Position numbers and translations under genes: made by a program. A stretch of 10,339 nucleotides of DNA from NCBI GenBank assembly GCA_937915065.1, contig CALDMR010000100.1, positions 1 through 10,339 of the forward strand, read 5' to 3'. Positions 5,192 to 10,339 of this stretch are shown piece after piece (within the stretch, counting starts at the first letter, position 1; every line of letters starts with the position of its first letter). This stretch comes from an uncultured Clostridia bacterium (GTDB lineage Bacteria; Bacillota; Clostridia; Oscillospirales; Oscillospiraceae). The notes under the pieces were generated by a model, which had not been told where the DNA came from, made no database searches, and saw only the letters and a list, made by a program, of their open reading frames with translations.

Positions 5192-6027
5192 GCCGGGAGG
5201 CAACGCACAACGCGGCGGCCAGGAGGGCAAGGATCCACCGCTGGCGAGTTCCTGGCCGCTCCAGGGTGGTCCACCCTGCCCACGGATCCGTGGTGGTCCC
5301 ACACGCCTCTAATCTGGCGGCAATAATGAACGCGGCGGAGGTGTGGGGCTGCGACTGGGCGGAGATCATGGACGCGCAGGTGTGGGCAGCGCCGGGGGAA
5401 AAGGCGGTCCCTATGCCTACATTATATATAAATAAAGGAGGCGGCGAAATGCTGATCAATGAAAGCGGCCTGGTACGCTGTATCAAGCGGGCCTATAAAT
5501 CCGCCGGGTATGCGGTGGCCGCAGAGGGCGATTGCATGACGATCTACACAGAACAATGGTACATCCAGTGCAAGCGGGCGGCCATTCCCCGCAAGGTGCT
5601 GGCCACTATCGTGGAACACATGGGGATGATCCCGGACACGGAGCCTGTGTCCATCGTAAAGGACGGAGAGCCGCAGCTAATTATGCCAGATGTGGCGGCG
5701 GATGAAATAGCGCACTGGAGGACCGGGGAGCGCACTGACGCGGTGACCATGGCAACGGTGATCATGCAGGGCTACCAGATTTTCCAGCCGGATGGTGGCG
5801 GGGCCTGCTACGGGGTGAGCCTGCTTGACCTGGCGATCATGGAGCGGGACATGGTGGAGCATGGAGCCGCTGCTGTGATCGACGGGGACCGCCTGCTGTG
5901 GCACGGGGACACCGAGGTGGTGGCCATGAACGCAGTAAGAAAGGCCCGGTCAAGCTGGGCCAAGGAATGGGAGCGGGCCGTGTGGAACGCCCTGGAGGGC
6001 GTGGATCTGCACAAAGAGGAGGCATGA
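5176..6027 (+). CDS. Two-module unknown protein, long form (283 aa)
   Basis: The reading frame is open from an ATG at 5176, which overlaps the transglycosylase gene by 16 nt, through 6027. The extra N-terminal part (about 91 aa) is not random: SRVVHPAHGSVVVPHASNLA followed by AAEVWGCDWAEIMDAQVW looks like a small beta-alpha domain. Its only Shine-Dalgarno candidate, GGGAGGT (5157-5163), is 12 nt from the ATG. It runs without a stop into the 192-aa module starting at 5449, which has its own excellent ribosome binding site. Either the two modules form a fused protein plus a short internal product, or an older stop between two separate genes has been lost: TAA codons lie in the other frames just before 5434. 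Neither module is a family I can name. Confidence 0.5.
   Translation: MEWDLSREATHNAAARRARIHRWRVPGRSRVVHPAHGSVVVPHASNLAAIMNAAEVWGCDWAEIMDAQVWAAPGEKAVPMPTLYINKGGGEMLINESGLVRCIKRAYKSAGYAVAAEGDCMTIYTEQWYIQCKRAAIPRKVLATIVEHMGMIPDTEPVSIVKDGEPQLIMPDVAADEIAHWRTGERTDAVTMATVIMQGYQIFQPDGGGACYGVSLLDLAIMERDMVEHGAAAVIDGDRLLWHGDTEVVAMNAVRKARSSWAKEWERAVWNALEGVDLHKEEA
5262..5293. repeat. Two adjacent perfect palindromes inside a coding region
   Basis: CAGGGTGGTCCACCCTG (5262-5278) has 8-bp arms around one base; CCACGGATCCGTGG (5280-5293) is a 14-bp perfect palindrome. One base separates them. Both lie in the upstream module of the 283-aa frame. They could be protein-binding sites or mRNA hairpins influencing the downstream start. 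Confidence 0.5.
5434..5451 (+). promoter_or_regulatory. Strong internal ribosome binding site and start
   Basis: AAAGGAGG at 5434-5441 and ATG at 5449 lie inside an open frame that begins 270 nt earlier. The stretch just before it, 5420-5433, is almost pure A/T in an otherwise GC-rich region. It decides the start of the 192-aa product and makes nested translation likely. Confidence 0.7.
5449..6027 (+). CDS. Unknown mobile-element protein, short form (192 aa)
   Basis: Preferred start for the C-terminal module: ATG 5449 preceded by AAAGGAGG (5434-5441) at 7 nt, behind a sudden AT-rich stretch (5420-5436) typical of a gene boundary. The product begins MLINESGLVRCIKRAYKSAG and shows alternating strands and helices: CMTIYTEQWYIQCKRAAIPR, KVLATIVEHMGMIPDTEPVS, VTMATVIMQGYQIFQPDGG, SLLDLAIMERDMVEHGAAAV, RLLWHGDTEVVAMNAV. 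No catalytic motif is obvious; it is soluble. It ends in an ATGA junction. Internal near-regular hydrophobic patterns suggest one compact alpha/beta domain. Function unknown; the gene is certain. Confidence 0.75.
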   Translation: MLINESGLVRCIKRAYKSAGYAVAAEGDCMTIYTEQWYIQCKRAAIPRKVLATIVEHMGMIPDTEPVSIVKDGEPQLIMPDVAADEIAHWRTGERTDAVTMATVIMQGYQIFQPDGGGACYGVSLLDLAIMERDMVEHGAAAVIDGDRLLWHGDTEVVAMNAVRKARSSWAKEWERAVWNALEGVDLHKEEA

Positions 6028-6029
6028 TC

Positions 6030-6242
6030 ATGGGAAAGACGAATTTTGAACGGATCACTGCCTCCCCGGAGGCACTGGCCGCTTTCCTGGCCTCCCTCCC
6101 CTGCCTGGACGCGCCATGGGATGACGCTTTCCACCGTCATTTCTGCGACAACTGCCCCATGGAGGACTGCCCCAAGGTATGCCCCAACGAGGAAAAAAGA
6201 AACAGCCCCGCGTGGTGGCTGGGGCTGGAGGTATCAGAGTAA
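6030..6242 (+). CDS. Small cysteine-rich phage/element protein, 70 aa
   Basis: The protein reads as a helix, FERITASPEALAAFLASLPC, followed by a knot of cysteines: C50 region HFCDNCPMEDCPKVCPNEE with the pattern C-x2-C-x4-C-x3-C, then WWLGLEV. This arrangement (a T-x-S-P-E-A-L-A-x-F-L start, cysteines, W-L near the end) is a frequent small protein of Firmicute phages and elements, with no known function that I am aware of; four cysteines suggest a zinc site. I chose ATG 6030 over ATG 6024 because AGAGGAGG (6015-6022) is 7 nt from the former and only 1 nt from the latter. Its stop overlaps the next ATG (TAATG). Confidence 0.72.
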   Translation: MGKTNFERITASPEALAAFLASLPCLDAPWDDAFHRHFCDNCPMEDCPKVCPNEEKRNSPAWWLGLEVSE

Positions 6243-6475
6243 TGGAAGTAAATGTAAACATGAGCGCCGAGGAGTTCCTGGAGTTCATGGCCTGGAAAAG
6301 GGACCGAGAGCAATACAACAATGAAATGGCAGCCAGGGCCGAGAAAATGGAACTGCTGGCCAAGAAAACATGCTGGGCCATAGAGAAAGACCCGAAGCGG
6401 CCCGGCAAGGTCAAGATCGTGGATCAGGAACACGCGGCGGAGCTGCTGGAGCTGGCCAATGATTACCTATCATAA
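6242..6475 (+). CDS. Small helical protein, 77 aa, unknown
   Basis: Predicted to be mostly helix: MSAEEFLEFMAWKRDREQYN, then EMAARAEKMELLAKKTCWAI, a basic turn with KDPKRPGKVKIVDQ, and a last helix AAELLELANDYL. No motif of a known enzyme is seen. Start: ATG 6242, overlapping the previous stop (TAATG), with GGAGGT (6227-6232) at 9 nt. It is the last gene before the 203-nt non-coding stretch; its stop codon touches the T-tract of the minus-strand terminator, so the predicted antisense RNA ends just at its 3' end. A coiled-coil-like adapter is possible; function unknown. Confidence 0.65.
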   Translation: MEVNVNMSAEEFLEFMAWKRDREQYNNEMAARAEKMELLAKKTCWAIEKDPKRPGKVKIVDQEHAAELLELANDYLS

Positions 6476-6520
6476 AAAGAAAACCACCTGCGCCCGGTGC
6501 TGACAACACGGCGCAGGTGG
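6474..6520 (-). terminator. Intrinsic terminator reading leftward
   Basis: Arms 6484-6494 and 6510-6520 pair perfectly over 11 bp (CCACCTGCGCC with GGCGCAGGTGG); three more pairs (GTG with CAC) follow after a 2-nt bulge and close a 7-nt loop. On the minus strand the stem is followed by TTTTCTTTTT. On the plus strand there is no T-run after the stem, so it terminates only leftward transcription. Confidence 0.8.
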
Positions 6521-6554
6521 ACAGATACGAGGCGGCGCGGAGGCCGTCCTGGAT
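6474..6554 (-). ncRNA. Predicted small antisense RNA in the rep leader (copy-control-like)
   Basis: Bounded by an extended -10 promoter and a strong intrinsic terminator on the minus strand, the transcript would be about 80 nt. It holds no ribosome binding site with an open frame, so it is an RNA gene if real. It is fully complementary to any rightward transcript that reads from the upstream genes into rep (ATG at 6679). Short counter-transcribed RNAs made against the rep leader set copy number in many rolling-circle and theta plasmids of Firmicutes, by blocking rep translation or causing early termination. The terminal loop of the hairpin (CTGACAA on the plus strand; TTGTCAG on the minus) would be the first contact. 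The boundaries are seen in the sequence; the role is inferred from its place beside an HUH Rep gene. A small RNA acting elsewhere is also possible. Confidence 0.6.
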
Positions 6555-6585
6555 AGTTGCATTATAGCATACTCCCGGACGGCCT
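6541..6585. repeat. Inverted repeat embracing the antisense promoter
   Basis: AGGCCGTCC (6541-6549) and GGACGGCCT (6577-6585) are perfect 9-bp arms; a second pair, GCGGC (6532-6536) with GCCGC (6590-6594), extends the stem after an internal loop. The -10 of the antisense promoter is in the 27-nt loop. It may be an operator for the promoter or a large hairpin of the plus-strand leader RNA. Confidence 0.5.
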
Positions 6586-6589
6586 GCAA
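6561..6589 (-). promoter_or_regulatory. Minus-strand extended -10 promoter of a predicted antisense RNA
   Basis: On the minus strand TTGCAG (6589-6584) is followed by a 17-nt spacer and a perfect TATAAT (6566-6561); the spacer ends in TGC directly before it, an extended -10 element. The predicted start is near 6554. No protein-coding start lies downstream, but an intrinsic terminator does, about 80 nt away. Confidence 0.7.
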
Positions 6590-6602
6590 GCCGCAAAATT
6601 CA

Positions 6603-6640
6603 ACGGGGCCGCGGCCCCGTATAGCTCCGGTAAGAGCTAT
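6603..6640. repeat. 18-bp perfect palindrome plus adjoining stem-loop; candidate origin or leader structure
   Basis: ACGGGGCCGCGGCCCCGT (6603-6620) is fully self-complementary. Directly after it, ATAGCTC (6621-6627) and GAGCTAT (6634-6640) form a 7-bp stem with loop CGGTAA. They end 39 nt before the rep start codon. Rolling-circle origins often pair a bind palindrome with a nick-site hairpin, but no known nick consensus is recognisable here. The alternative is a structure controlling rep translation. Confidence 0.45.
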
Positions 6641-6678
6641 TAGTAAAGTGACCAGCAGGCCCAAAGGAGGAGTATAGC

Positions 6679-7428
6679 ATGGCCTATGTCCATAGACGGG
6701 TAAAGGCTGGCCGCACAATCGAACACAGGAAAATGCAATCATACCGGATCCACACCAAGGGGGTCCAGAGGGGACCGAACCATGGGACCACATCGGAGAA
6801 GCAGGCCAAGGTCAACGAACGGGTGGCGGAGGAACACCTGCGCTGGGATCTCAACGCGAATTTTGATCACCGGGACCTCCACGCCGTCCTGCACTACTAC
6901 ACCAAGGACACCACTTTCCCGGAGATACTGGCGGACGAGGCCGCTTTTCTGGCCAACCTGCGGAAAGCCTGCCGTAAGCGCGGGATCAAGTACAAGGCAG
7001 TGGTGGTGATAGAAACCAAGCGGATGACAAACCCGCACATTCATGTGGTAATAACGCGCATGGACCCGGAGATCATCACCGAGGCATGGGAGAGCGTACC
7101 AAGGGGCGGTGGGGGTATCAGTTTCAAACCACTGGACCGCCGAGGGAACCATGAGAAGCTGGCGCATTACCTGGTCAAAGAAAGCAGATCTACCATGGAG
7201 AAGTACAAGGAGCTGGGGAAACGGGGAAAGCGGTACAGCAAGACCCAAAACATGGACAAGCCTGTGATTACATACACCCCCGTGTCTGCCTCCTCCTGGC
7301 GAAAGGAGCCAAGGGCCAGCAAGGGCGCAGTCCTGTATAAGTTCGACGACGGATCCACCTGCCGCAGCGGGTGGCATGAAATCAGCGGCTACCCATACCA
7401 AGAGTATTTCGAGGTTTTCAACGAATAG
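6679..7428 (+). CDS. HUH rolling-circle replication (Rep) protein
   Basis: A 249-aa protein with the hallmarks of the HUH endonuclease superfamily. Motif 1 corresponds to NANFDHRDLHAVLHYY (59-74); motif 2, the metal site, is NPHIHVVI with H120 and H122; motif 3 is HYLVKESR with the candidate catalytic Tyr164 and Lys167 (Y-x-x-K). Such enzymes nick one strand at an origin, stay bound to the 5' end through the tyrosine, and start rolling-circle replication; relaxases and transposases share the fold. There is no helicase domain and no second catalytic Tyr next to the first, so it resembles small plasmid and phage Rep proteins (replication-associated ORF2/G2P-like). Start: ATG with AAAGGAGG (6663-6670) at 8 nt. 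It is preceded by a 203-nt region with inverted repeats and a predicted antisense RNA, which fits an origin with copy control. It starts a new gene group. Confidence 0.85.
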   Translation: MAYVHRRVKAGRTIEHRKMQSYRIHTKGVQRGPNHGTTSEKQAKVNERVAEEHLRWDLNANFDHRDLHAVLHYYTKDTTFPEILADEAAFLANLRKACRKRGIKYKAVVVIETKRMTNPHIHVVITRMDPEIITEAWESVPRGGGGISFKPLDRRGNHEKLAHYLVKESRSTMEKYKELGKRGKRYSKTQNMDKPVITYTPVSASSWRKEPRASKGAVLYKFDDGSTCRSGWHEISGYPYQEYFEVFNE

Positions 7429-7440
7429 GAGGACAAGCCA

Positions 7441-7743
7441 ATGAAAATTTACATAGCGGGAAAGATTGCCGGGGATCGGCGCTATCGGGCCAAGTTCCGG
7501 GAGGCAGCTAAGACCCTGGAGGCGGCGGGCCATGTAGTCCTAAACCCTGCCACCCTGCCGGACGGCCTGACCGACGGGGACTATATGCGGATCGCGCTGG
7601 CAATGCTGGAGGCGTCGGACCTGGCCGTGTTCCTCCCGGACTACCAGGAGAGCCGGGGCGCCATGGTGGAATGGGCATGGTGCCAGCGGACCGGGAAAGA
7701 GTGCGCCCTGTATTTGGAAATGACAGGAGGGAGAACAAAGTGA
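7441..7743 (+). CDS. DUF4406 protein (nucleoside 2-deoxyribosyltransferase-like fold)
   Basis: A 100-aa protein that begins MKIYIAGKIAGDRRYRAKFR, the characteristic first strand and loop (K-I-Y-I-x-G-x-I-x-G) of DUF4406. It continues with AAGHVVLNPATLPDG, DYMRIALAMLEASDLAVFLP (the family's M-L-x-x-x-D-x-V-x-L-P/L strand) and SRGAMVEWAWCQRTG, in which the Glu sits where related nucleoside deoxyribosyltransferases hold their nucleophile. Activity on nucleosides or nucleotide derivatives is plausible but not proven for this family. Start: ATG with AGGAGG (7427-7432) at 8 nt; it begins 12 nt after rep. The stop is overlapped by the next start (GTGA). Confidence 0.8.
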   Translation: MKIYIAGKIAGDRRYRAKFREAAKTLEAAGHVVLNPATLPDGLTDGDYMRIALAMLEASDLAVFLPDYQESRGAMVEWAWCQRTGKECALYLEMTGGRTK

Positions 7744-8117
7744 AAGACTTTGCGGAAGCATACAAAGCGGCCCACGCCAAAGTGCGAGAATACACGGGAG
7801 CAAAAAGGGCCGGATGGGCAGAGCCGGGGAAACGGACGCGGGAAAATCACGCAATACTAATCCCGCGCAAGGAGGCTGTGGACACGGCAAACAACCTGGC
7901 AACAGCAATCTACGCCAAGGAGGTATATATAACCTGGGCCATGAACCTGCGGGGCTTTATGGTGCAGCTGGCCACGGGAGAACACGACGCCGTGACATGC
8001 CGGGAATGTGGCGGAATTTTCCGCGCTGGGTGGATGAATGGGAAATGCCCATACTGTGAGGCGAAGCAGGCGGCCACCAGCTATGTGGACGGCATGAGAG
8101 AGGCGGCAGGAAAATGA
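7740..8117 (+). CDS. Zinc-ribbon protein of unknown function, 125 aa
   Basis: The first 80 residues are helical (FAEAYKAAHAKVREYTGAK; DTANNLATAIYAKEVYITWA). The C-terminal part carries a clear zinc ribbon: C87-R-E-C90 and C103-P-Y-C106, separated by GGIFRAGWMNGK. Its job may be protein or nucleic-acid recognition; I know no named family. The start is a GTG overlapping the previous stop (GTGA), with AGGAGG (7725-7730) at 9 nt; the frame offers no ATG nearby and the junction type matches the rest of the operon. The stop overlaps the ATG of the methyltransferase (ATGA), so it is coupled to it; a regulatory or targeting partner of that enzyme is possible. Confidence 0.72.
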   Translation: MKDFAEAYKAAHAKVREYTGAKRAGWAEPGKRTRENHAILIPRKEAVDTANNLATAIYAKEVYITWAMNLRGFMVQLATGEHDAVTCRECGGIFRAGWMNGKCPYCEAKQAATSYVDGMREAAGK

Positions 8118-9952
8118 GCAAGGCGCAGATCAGCATGTGGGAGGAAAAGATCGTGGACAGTTTCGCCGGCGGCGGCGGAGCCTCCACAGGGATTGAGCTG
8201 GCCACGGGCCGAGTGGTGGACATAGCGATAAACCATGACCCGGACGCCATTCTCATGCACAAGACCAATCACCCGCACACCGTACACTATCAAGCCAGCG
8301 TGTGGGATGTGGACCCGCTCGAAGTTACAGGAGGCAGTCCGGTGGGACTGCTGTGGGCCTCTCCTGACTGCAAGCATTTCAGCAAGGCCAAGGGCGGAAA
8401 ACCCGTGGACAAGCGGATCCGTGGGCTGGCCTGGATCGTCCTGCGGTGGGCTGGGACAGTCCGGCCCCGCGTGATCATCCTGGAGAATGTCGAGGAGTTC
8501 CAAACATGGGGGCCAGTGCGACACGGACACCCGATAAAGGCAAAGACAGGGCAGACATTCAGGCGGTTTATTGAACAACTGGAGGGCCTGGACTATGCCG
8601 TGGAATGGCGGGAGCTGGTGGCGGCGGACTATGGAGCGCCCACAACACGAAAGCGGTTTTTTCTGATCGCAAGATGTGACGGGAGGCCCATTGTGTGGCC
8701 GGAGCCTACACACGCGCCAGCGAAAAGCCCGGAGGTGCTGGCCGGGAAGAAATTGCCCTGGAGGAGCGCGGCGGAAATCATAGACTGGAGCCTGCCCTGC
8801 CCATCAATTTTTGATACACGGGAGGAAATCCGTGAGAAATACGGCCTTTCCGCCCAGCGGCCACTCCGGCCCAACACCATGCGCAGAGTGGCAAGAGGCG
8901 TGGACAAGTTTGTGATCAAGGCCGCGGATCCGTTCATCGTGCCGATGGGCTACGGGGAGCGGGATGGTCAGGCCCCGCGGGTCCATAACATCGAGGACCC
9001 GGCACCCACGGCGGTGGGAAAAGGAAAACATGGAATTTGCCAGCCGTACATGGTGCAGGTAAATCACCGTGGAGATTTCAGAGGGCAAACGATGGAAGAT
9101 CCGCTCCAAACAATTACGGCAAAGCATGGGTATGGAGTGGCAAGCCCGGCCATGGCACCGTGGACGGTGACGAACACCACCAACTCAACGGGCCACCCGG
9201 TCAATGAGCCGATAGACACGGCGCGAACCGGCGGAGGAGGCGGGCAAATGTTTTTGGGGGCCTCCCTGATCCAGTACCACACGGAACAGACCGAGCATGT
9301 GAGAGGCCAGGAGATCACAGGGCCGATTATGACCATTGACGCCGCCAACCGCTACGGCTTAACGGCGGCCAGCCTGGTCAAATACTACGGGAGCGACCAG
9401 CACGGCCAGAACATCCAGGACCCGCTCCACACGGTAACGGCAAAGGACCGGGAGGGGCTGACAACTGCCCACCTGGTCAAGATGAAAGGCACAAACCTGG
9501 GAGGACCGGCCACGGAGCCGGTGCAGACTATCACCGCCGGCGGAGGCCACCATGGTGTGATCACAACGCAGATCACAAGAGCGGAGCCGGGGGCGGATCT
9601 CCGACACTGGCCGGAGATCCGGGAACTGCTGAATACATATTGCGGCTATGACTTGGGGCTGGAGGATGTGATCCTGTTCCAGATCGGCGGTGCATGGTAT
9701 TTCATGGCGGACATTGGCCTGCGTATGCTGACGCCGCGGGAACTGTACCGGGCCAACGGTTTCCCGGATGATTACAAGATCGAGCGGGACTATACAGGGC
9801 AGACCTACGGAAAAAGCAAGCAGGTGGCCAGGTGCGGAAATGCGGTGCCACCTCCCTTTGCCACGGCCCTGGTGCGGGCAAACCTGCCGGAATGGTGCGC
9901 GGGGGTGGAGATCAGTACCATGGAGGAGCTGGAAAGGGCGATGGCCGTGTAA
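8114..9952 (+). CDS. C5-cytosine DNA methyltransferase with a repeat-built target-recognition region
   Basis: A 612-aa enzyme that would place a methyl on C5 of cytosine using SAM. Catalytic motifs in order: motif I DSFAGGGGAS (15-24), motif IV with catalytic Cys86 in ASPDCKHFSKAKG (82-94), motif VI ENV (124-126), motif VIII around TTRKRFFLIA (177-186), motif IX RMLTPRELYRANGFP (537-551) and motif X GNAVPPPFATAL (575-586). Motif IV reads P-D-C-K-H-F-S where most enzymes have P-P-C-Q-x-F-S. Between motifs VIII and IX are about 350 residues, much longer than usual. They hold six copies of a 32-38 residue repeat of the form D/E-P-x-x-T-[I/V]-T-A ... G-[L/V]-x-x-[A/S], with prolines at 296, 330, 366, 404, 437 and 469. 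The ATG overlaps the previous stop; its own ribosome site is weak, so coupling is likely. No nuclease gene is adjacent: probably a protective orphan enzyme. Confidence 0.92.
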   Translation: MSKAQISMWEEKIVDSFAGGGGASTGIELATGRVVDIAINHDPDAILMHKTNHPHTVHYQASVWDVDPLEVTGGSPVGLLWASPDCKHFSKAKGGKPVDKRIRGLAWIVLRWAGTVRPRVIILENVEEFQTWGPVRHGHPIKAKTGQTFRRFIEQLEGLDYAVEWRELVAADYGAPTTRKRFFLIARCDGRPIVWPEPTHAPAKSPEVLAGKKLPWRSAAEIIDWSLPCPSIFDTREEIREKYGLSAQRPLRPNTMRRVARGVDKFVIKAADPFIVPMGYGERDGQAPRVHNIEDPAPTAVGKGKHGICQPYMVQVNHRGDFRGQTMEDPLQTITAKHGYGVASPAMAPWTVTNTTNSTGHPVNEPIDTARTGGGGGQMFLGASLIQYHTEQTEHVRGQEITGPIMTIDAANRYGLTAASLVKYYGSDQHGQNIQDPLHTVTAKDREGLTTAHLVKMKGTNLGGPATEPVQTITAGGGHHGVITTQITRAEPGADLRHWPEIRELLNTYCGYDLGLEDVILFQIGGAWYFMADIGLRMLTPRELYRANGFPDDYKIERDYTGQTYGKSKQVARCGNAVPPPFATALVRANLPEWCAGVEISTMEELERAMAV

Positions 9953-10339
9953 TGCTGGAAATCGTCCCAATGACATTACGGGAGGCCAACGCATTTGTGG
10001 AGCAAAACCACCGCCATCATGGGCCTGTGGTGGGGCACAAATTCTCCATAGGGATTTCAGATGGGGAGAAAATCGTGGGTGTGGCCATTGTGGGGCGCCC
10101 GGTGTCGCGCCACCTGGACGATGGATGGACCCTGGAGGTAAACCGCCTTTGCACGGATGGGAGCCGCAACGCATGTTCTGCGCTTTACGCAGCGGCGTGG
10201 AGAGCGGCCAGGGCAATGGGATATAAGCGACTGGTGACCTACATCCTGGAGAGCGAAACCGGCACAAGCCTGCGGGCAGCTGGGGGGAAATGCGTGGGAC
10301 AGGCCGGAGGACTGCGCTGGACCGGGCGACGGCGCCCGG
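9952..10339 (+). CDS. XF1762-like protein (N-acetyltransferase-like), truncated by window edge
   Basis: The frame starts with ATG 9952, sharing a base with the methyltransferase's TAA, and is open to the end of the window (129 residues visible). The pattern is that of the XF1762 family of phages and mobile elements: NHRHHGPVVGHKFSIGI, IVGVAIVGRPVSRHLDDGW, TLEVNRLCTDGSRNACSALY, ARAMGYKRLVTYILESETGT, SLRAAGG. The fold resembles GNAT acetyltransferases, as seen in the strand order and the central V-x-R-L-C-T segment; the substrate is unknown to me. A Shine-Dalgarno is not evident at the right distance, so it is coupled to the upstream gene. Only a short C-terminal end should be missing. Phages and elements often carry it next to DNA methyltransferases; a role in DNA modification or nucleotide chemistry is possible. 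Confidence 0.82.
   Translation, partial: MLEIVPMTLREANAFVEQNHRHHGPVVGHKFSIGISDGEKIVGVAIVGRPVSRHLDDGWTLEVNRLCTDGSRNACSALYAAAWRAARAMGYKRLVTYILESETGTSLRAAGGKCVGQAGGLRWTGRRRP

Noticed and set aside
6484..6520. Rightward terminator after the gene ending at 6475
   Set aside because: The hairpin has its T-run only on the minus strand; on the plus strand ACAGATACG follows the stem, so it should not stop rightward transcription efficiently.
6474..6678. Type I toxin-antitoxin locus with antisense RNA
   Set aside because: No short hydrophobic toxin frame lies opposite or beside the predicted RNA; the adjacent Rep gene makes copy control the better reading.
6679..7428. IS200/IS605-type Y1 transposase
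   Set aside because: The HUH motif is shared, but the protein is longer, the surrounding motifs are of the Rep kind, and no element ends or TnpB gene are present.
9359..10267. Minus-strand open frame of 302 codons near the right edge
   Set aside because: It lies opposite the C5 methyltransferase and the XF1762-like gene, both clearly coding on the plus strand; composition artefact.

Overview
This window reads as part of a mobile genetic element, either a prophage or phage-plasmid or an integrative/conjugative element, from a high-GC gut-type Firmicute of the clostridial kind. The evidence is strong AGGAGG-type ribosome binding sites before most genes, GC-rich coding sequence with short AT-rich control regions, and a string of small genes that mostly overlap by ATGA, GTGA or TAATG junctions. 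The gene families (MT-A70 and C5 DNA methyltransferases, an HD phosphohydrolase, DUF4406, DUF6273, an XF1762-like protein, an HUH Rep) are typical accessory cargo. No integrase, capsid, relaxase or type IV coupling gene lies inside the window, so phage versus conjugative element is not settled.

Layout. Positions 1-189 are a divergent control region. A leftward promoter (53-82) carries a perfect 17-bp palindrome in its spacer and drives a gene that starts at base 4 and leaves the window. Rightward there is a terminator-like or operator-like inverted repeat (121-164), followed by a small IS30-type HTH protein (190-450). From 498 to 6475 runs a dense rightward gene train: a DUF6273 protein, several unknown small proteins, an MT-A70 adenine methyltransferase frameshifted at a G9 tract, an HD-domain protein resembling the HD part of YhaM, a membrane-anchored lytic transglycosylase, a two-module unknown protein with a strong internal start, and two small proteins.

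The most interesting part is the non-coding stretch 6476-6678, just upstream of a rolling-circle-type HUH replication protein (6679-7428). On the minus strand it contains an extended -10 promoter (6561-6589), about 80 nt of sequence, and a textbook intrinsic terminator (6474-6520). Together these predict a small antisense RNA transcribed against the rep leader, as in the copy-number control of many plasmids. Between that unit and rep lie an 18-bp perfect palindrome and an adjoining stem-loop, possible origin or leader structures. I infer a self-contained replication and copy-control module.

Downstream follow a DUF4406 protein, a zinc-ribbon protein, a 612-aa C5 cytosine methyltransferase whose target-recognition region is built of six copies of a 32-38 residue repeat, and the start of an XF1762-like protein that runs off the right edge. 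The two methyltransferases have no visible partner nuclease and probably protect the element from host restriction. The likely division of labour is: a lysis-lysogeny-like or maintenance switch at the left, modification and cell-wall genes in the middle, and replication plus modification at the right.
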